Shown in pieces: positions 5,704 to 6,843 of a stretch of 6,843 nt of DNA. Origin of the DNA: Candidatus Saccharimonadia bacterium (GTDB lineage Bacteria > Patescibacteriota > Saccharimonadia > Saccharimonadales > Saccharimonadaceae). Made by a program: the position numbers and the translations under genes. Position 1 is the stretch's first letter. Each line of letters opens with the position of its first letter. The DNA is taken from assembly GCA_023257755.1 (NCBI GenBank), contig JALRBM010000006.1, positions 1 to 6,843 of the forward strand. Reading direction: 5' to 3'. Under the pieces are notes generated by a model that saw nothing but the letters and a program-made list of their open reading frames with translations, was not told the DNA's origin and ran no database searches.

Positions 5704-6543
5704 GTGCCTCCAGAGAACCAACAACCGCCTCAAGCGCAGCCACCTGCTGCCGCCATAGGCAATAATCCAGCGCAGCCACCAGCCCCCGGGCAGGCGGCCC
5801 CTTCACCCACATCCCAAAAACCCCAGCCACAAAATACTACCCAAAACAGCCTGCTTATTTCTGAGATCCGTGACAGCATGGTGATTATGAGTGACGGCAG
5901 TTTTCGCGCCGTCGTTGCCTGTAAATCGATCAACTTCGACCTTATGAGTTCCCGCGAGAGAGAAGGGGTAGAGTTCAGCTACCAGAACTTCCTCAACGCT
6001 CTTTATTTTCCGGTACAGATATTTATTCGCTCCCAGCGGGTTGATATCGGCCCGTATCTGGACCGTCTGGCAACGATCCGCCGGTCGCAGGATAATATGC
6101 TCCTTAACGTCCTGATGGATGATTACATCAACTTCATCGACATTCTTTCCCAGGAAGCCAATATTATGGATAAAAGCTTCTTCATCGTTATTCCATACTA
6201 TCCGACCGGGGAACTATCCAACGTCGTCGAGCAAAGCAAGGGCATTTTTGGCAAGATACTCAAGCCAAAACAGACCGTCGCGACAAGAATTGACCAGGCG
6301 ACCTACCAAAAGGCCAAGGAAGAAATCAAGAACCGCGTCGACTCGGTCACAAGCGGGCTTTTCCAAATTGGCGTCAAGAGCGTTGAACTGAGTACTAAGG
6401 AGCTGGGGGAGCTTTACTACAACGTTTACAACCCGGACACCGCCGTGCGCGAACCACTGGGTGATTTTGAACGTGTTGATCGTCGGGATGGCAAATACCA
6501 TGTTAAGTGGAGTGAGCCGGGTCGTCCGATGGTGAAGGTTTAA
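5704..6543 (+). CDS. TraC-like protein (stand-alone VirB4/TraC N-terminal domain)
   Basis: This 279-residue protein starts at GTG 5704, with AAGGAAG at 5688-5694 placed 9 nt upstream. Residues 1-45 are Pro/Gln/Ala-rich and probably disordered. From about 49 comes a mixed domain: SLLISEIRDSMVIMSDG, then SFRAVVACKSINFDLMS, EFSYQNFLNALYFPVQIFIRS, a helical middle, and the strand KSFFIVIPYYP (158-167). This resembles the N-terminal domain of VirB4/TraC ATPases as it appears in Patescibacteria as a separate gene beside PrgI. There is no Walker A (GxxxxGKS/T) or Walker B motif, so it cannot be the ATPase itself. It would be cytoplasmic at the inner-membrane platform and act with PrgI and a VirB4-type ATPase encoded elsewhere. 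The ATPase gene usually follows directly, but here the next gene is of another family. It appears complete, ending in a TAA at 6541-6543. No terminator hairpin is visible after the stop. Confidence 0.85.
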   Translation: MPPENQQPPQAQPPAAAIGNNPAQPPAPGQAAPSPTSQKPQPQNTTQNSLLISEIRDSMVIMSDGSFRAVVACKSINFDLMSSREREGVEFSYQNFLNALYFPVQIFIRSQRVDIGPYLDRLATIRRSQDNMLLNVLMDDYINFIDILSQEANIMDKSFFIVIPYYPTGELSNVVEQSKGIFGKILKPKQTVATRIDQATYQKAKEEIKNRVDSVTSGLFQIGVKSVELSTKELGELYYNVYNPDTAVREPLGDFERVDRRDGKYHVKWSEPGRPMVKV

Positions 6544-6592
6544 TTGTTTTAGATTGTTGTTAAAGCGTGAATAGAAAGAATTGGAGTAATTT
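6544..6592 (+). promoter_or_regulatory. AT-rich spacer with ribosome binding site for the NnrU-like gene
   Basis: This 49-bp spacer is clearly richer in A and T than the coding DNA on its left. GGAG at 6583-6586, preceded by TT, lies 6 nt before the ATG at 6593 and is a good ribosome binding site. I see no stem-loop that would end transcription of the T4SS run and no well-spaced promoter. The composition change marks either the edge between two unrelated gene groups or a join in the assembly. Confidence 0.45.
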
Positions 6593-6843
6593 ATGTTTTT
6601 GTTAGTTGCAGGTGTTGTGTTGTGGATTGTTGCTCACCTCTTTAGACGGGTAGCTCCTAATTTCCGTGCATCCCTAGGCTGGGTTGGGCGTGCGATTGTA
6701 GGAGTAGCCGTTGTGATCTCAATCACAATGATGACGATTGGCTACTCTTCAGCTGAAAATACGGTCTTTTGGGGTCGCTCGCCAGCGCTCGTAGGTATCA
6801 ATAACCTGCTAGTGCTGCTTGCGTTCTATCTGATGTCGGTTGC
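6593..6843 (+). CDS. NnrU family membrane protein (N-terminal part, cut by window edge)
   Basis: The frame is open from ATG 6593 to the window end: 83 full codons plus two bases of the next. The first helix (about 1-15) ends in AHLFRRVAPNFRASLG. A second helix follows (about 31-50, VGRAIVGVAVVISITMMTIGY), then a loop with SPALVGINN, and a third helix starts (NLLVLLAFYLMSV). The AHL-x-RR-APxxRA-LG pattern, the IGY end of helix 2 and the NNLL(V/M)LLA start of helix 3 are what I associate with the NnrU family. That family was first named from denitrification gene clusters and is related to the carotenoid isomerase Z-ISO; its biochemical role in most bacteria is unclear. It is common in Proteobacteria, and I do not know it as a Saccharibacteria T4SS neighbour. 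The start is supported by GGAG at 6583-6586. Function beyond family membership cannot be given from this fragment. Confidence 0.75.
   Translation, partial: MFLLVAGVVLWIVAHLFRRVAPNFRASLGWVGRAIVGVAVVISITMMTIGYSSAENTVFWGRSPALVGINNLLVLLAFYLMSV

Noticed and set aside
1..6843. CRISPR array, tRNA, rRNA, insertion sequence or attachment site
   Set aside because: I saw no regularly spaced repeats, no cloverleaf-like segment, no rRNA sequence, and no transposase or terminal inverted repeats.

Overview
The window reads as a piece of a Patescibacteria (CPR) genome, most likely Candidatus Saccharibacteria, carrying part of a type IV secretion or conjugation-like (T4SS) gene cluster. The basis is the gene trio of a large VirB6/TrbL-like polytopic protein, a PrgI-family protein and a stand-alone TraC/VirB4 N-terminal-like protein, in that order on one strand. 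I know this arrangement from Saccharibacteria and related lineages. The assignment rests on recognising protein families, not on a database search. Base composition is moderate, and the standard genetic code fits: all complete genes end in TAA or TAG and none contains an in-frame TGA.

Layout. Positions 1-108 hold the tail or leader of something cut by the window edge, with several short inverted repeats. A small unrecognised ORF (109-414) follows, then a 197-bp intergenic region with a possible terminator hairpin, an inverted repeat and a reasonable sigma70-type promoter. The promoter leads into a four-gene run: a single-pass membrane protein with an extracytoplasmic C-terminal domain (612-1523, VirB8-like by position and topology), the VirB6-like protein (1576-4668), PrgI (4678-5670) and the TraC-like protein (5704-6543). 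Gaps of 52, 9 and 33 nt suggest one transcription unit. After an AT-rich 49-bp spacer, the window ends inside an NnrU-family membrane protein (6593 onward), which is not a T4SS component.

How the genes fit together. PrgI (VirB3-like), the VirB6-like protein and the VirB8-like protein would form the inner-membrane platform. The TraC-like protein would be the non-catalytic N-terminal part of the VirB4-type energising ATPase. The ATPase half, normally expected next, is absent from its expected place. The VirB6-like protein is unusually elaborate: a signal peptide, an extracytoplasmic domain of about 400 residues with ten cysteines, the membrane core, and a cytoplasmic tail of about 350 residues.

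Most notable signals. (1) A 15-bp inverted repeat (one G-U pair) buries the best start codon of the VirB6-like gene. (2) The T4SS run switches abruptly to an NnrU gene where a VirB4 ATPase would be expected. (3) The VirB6-like protein has an extra cysteine-rich ectodomain. (4) PrgI and the TraC-like protein meet across their junction with proline-rich ends.
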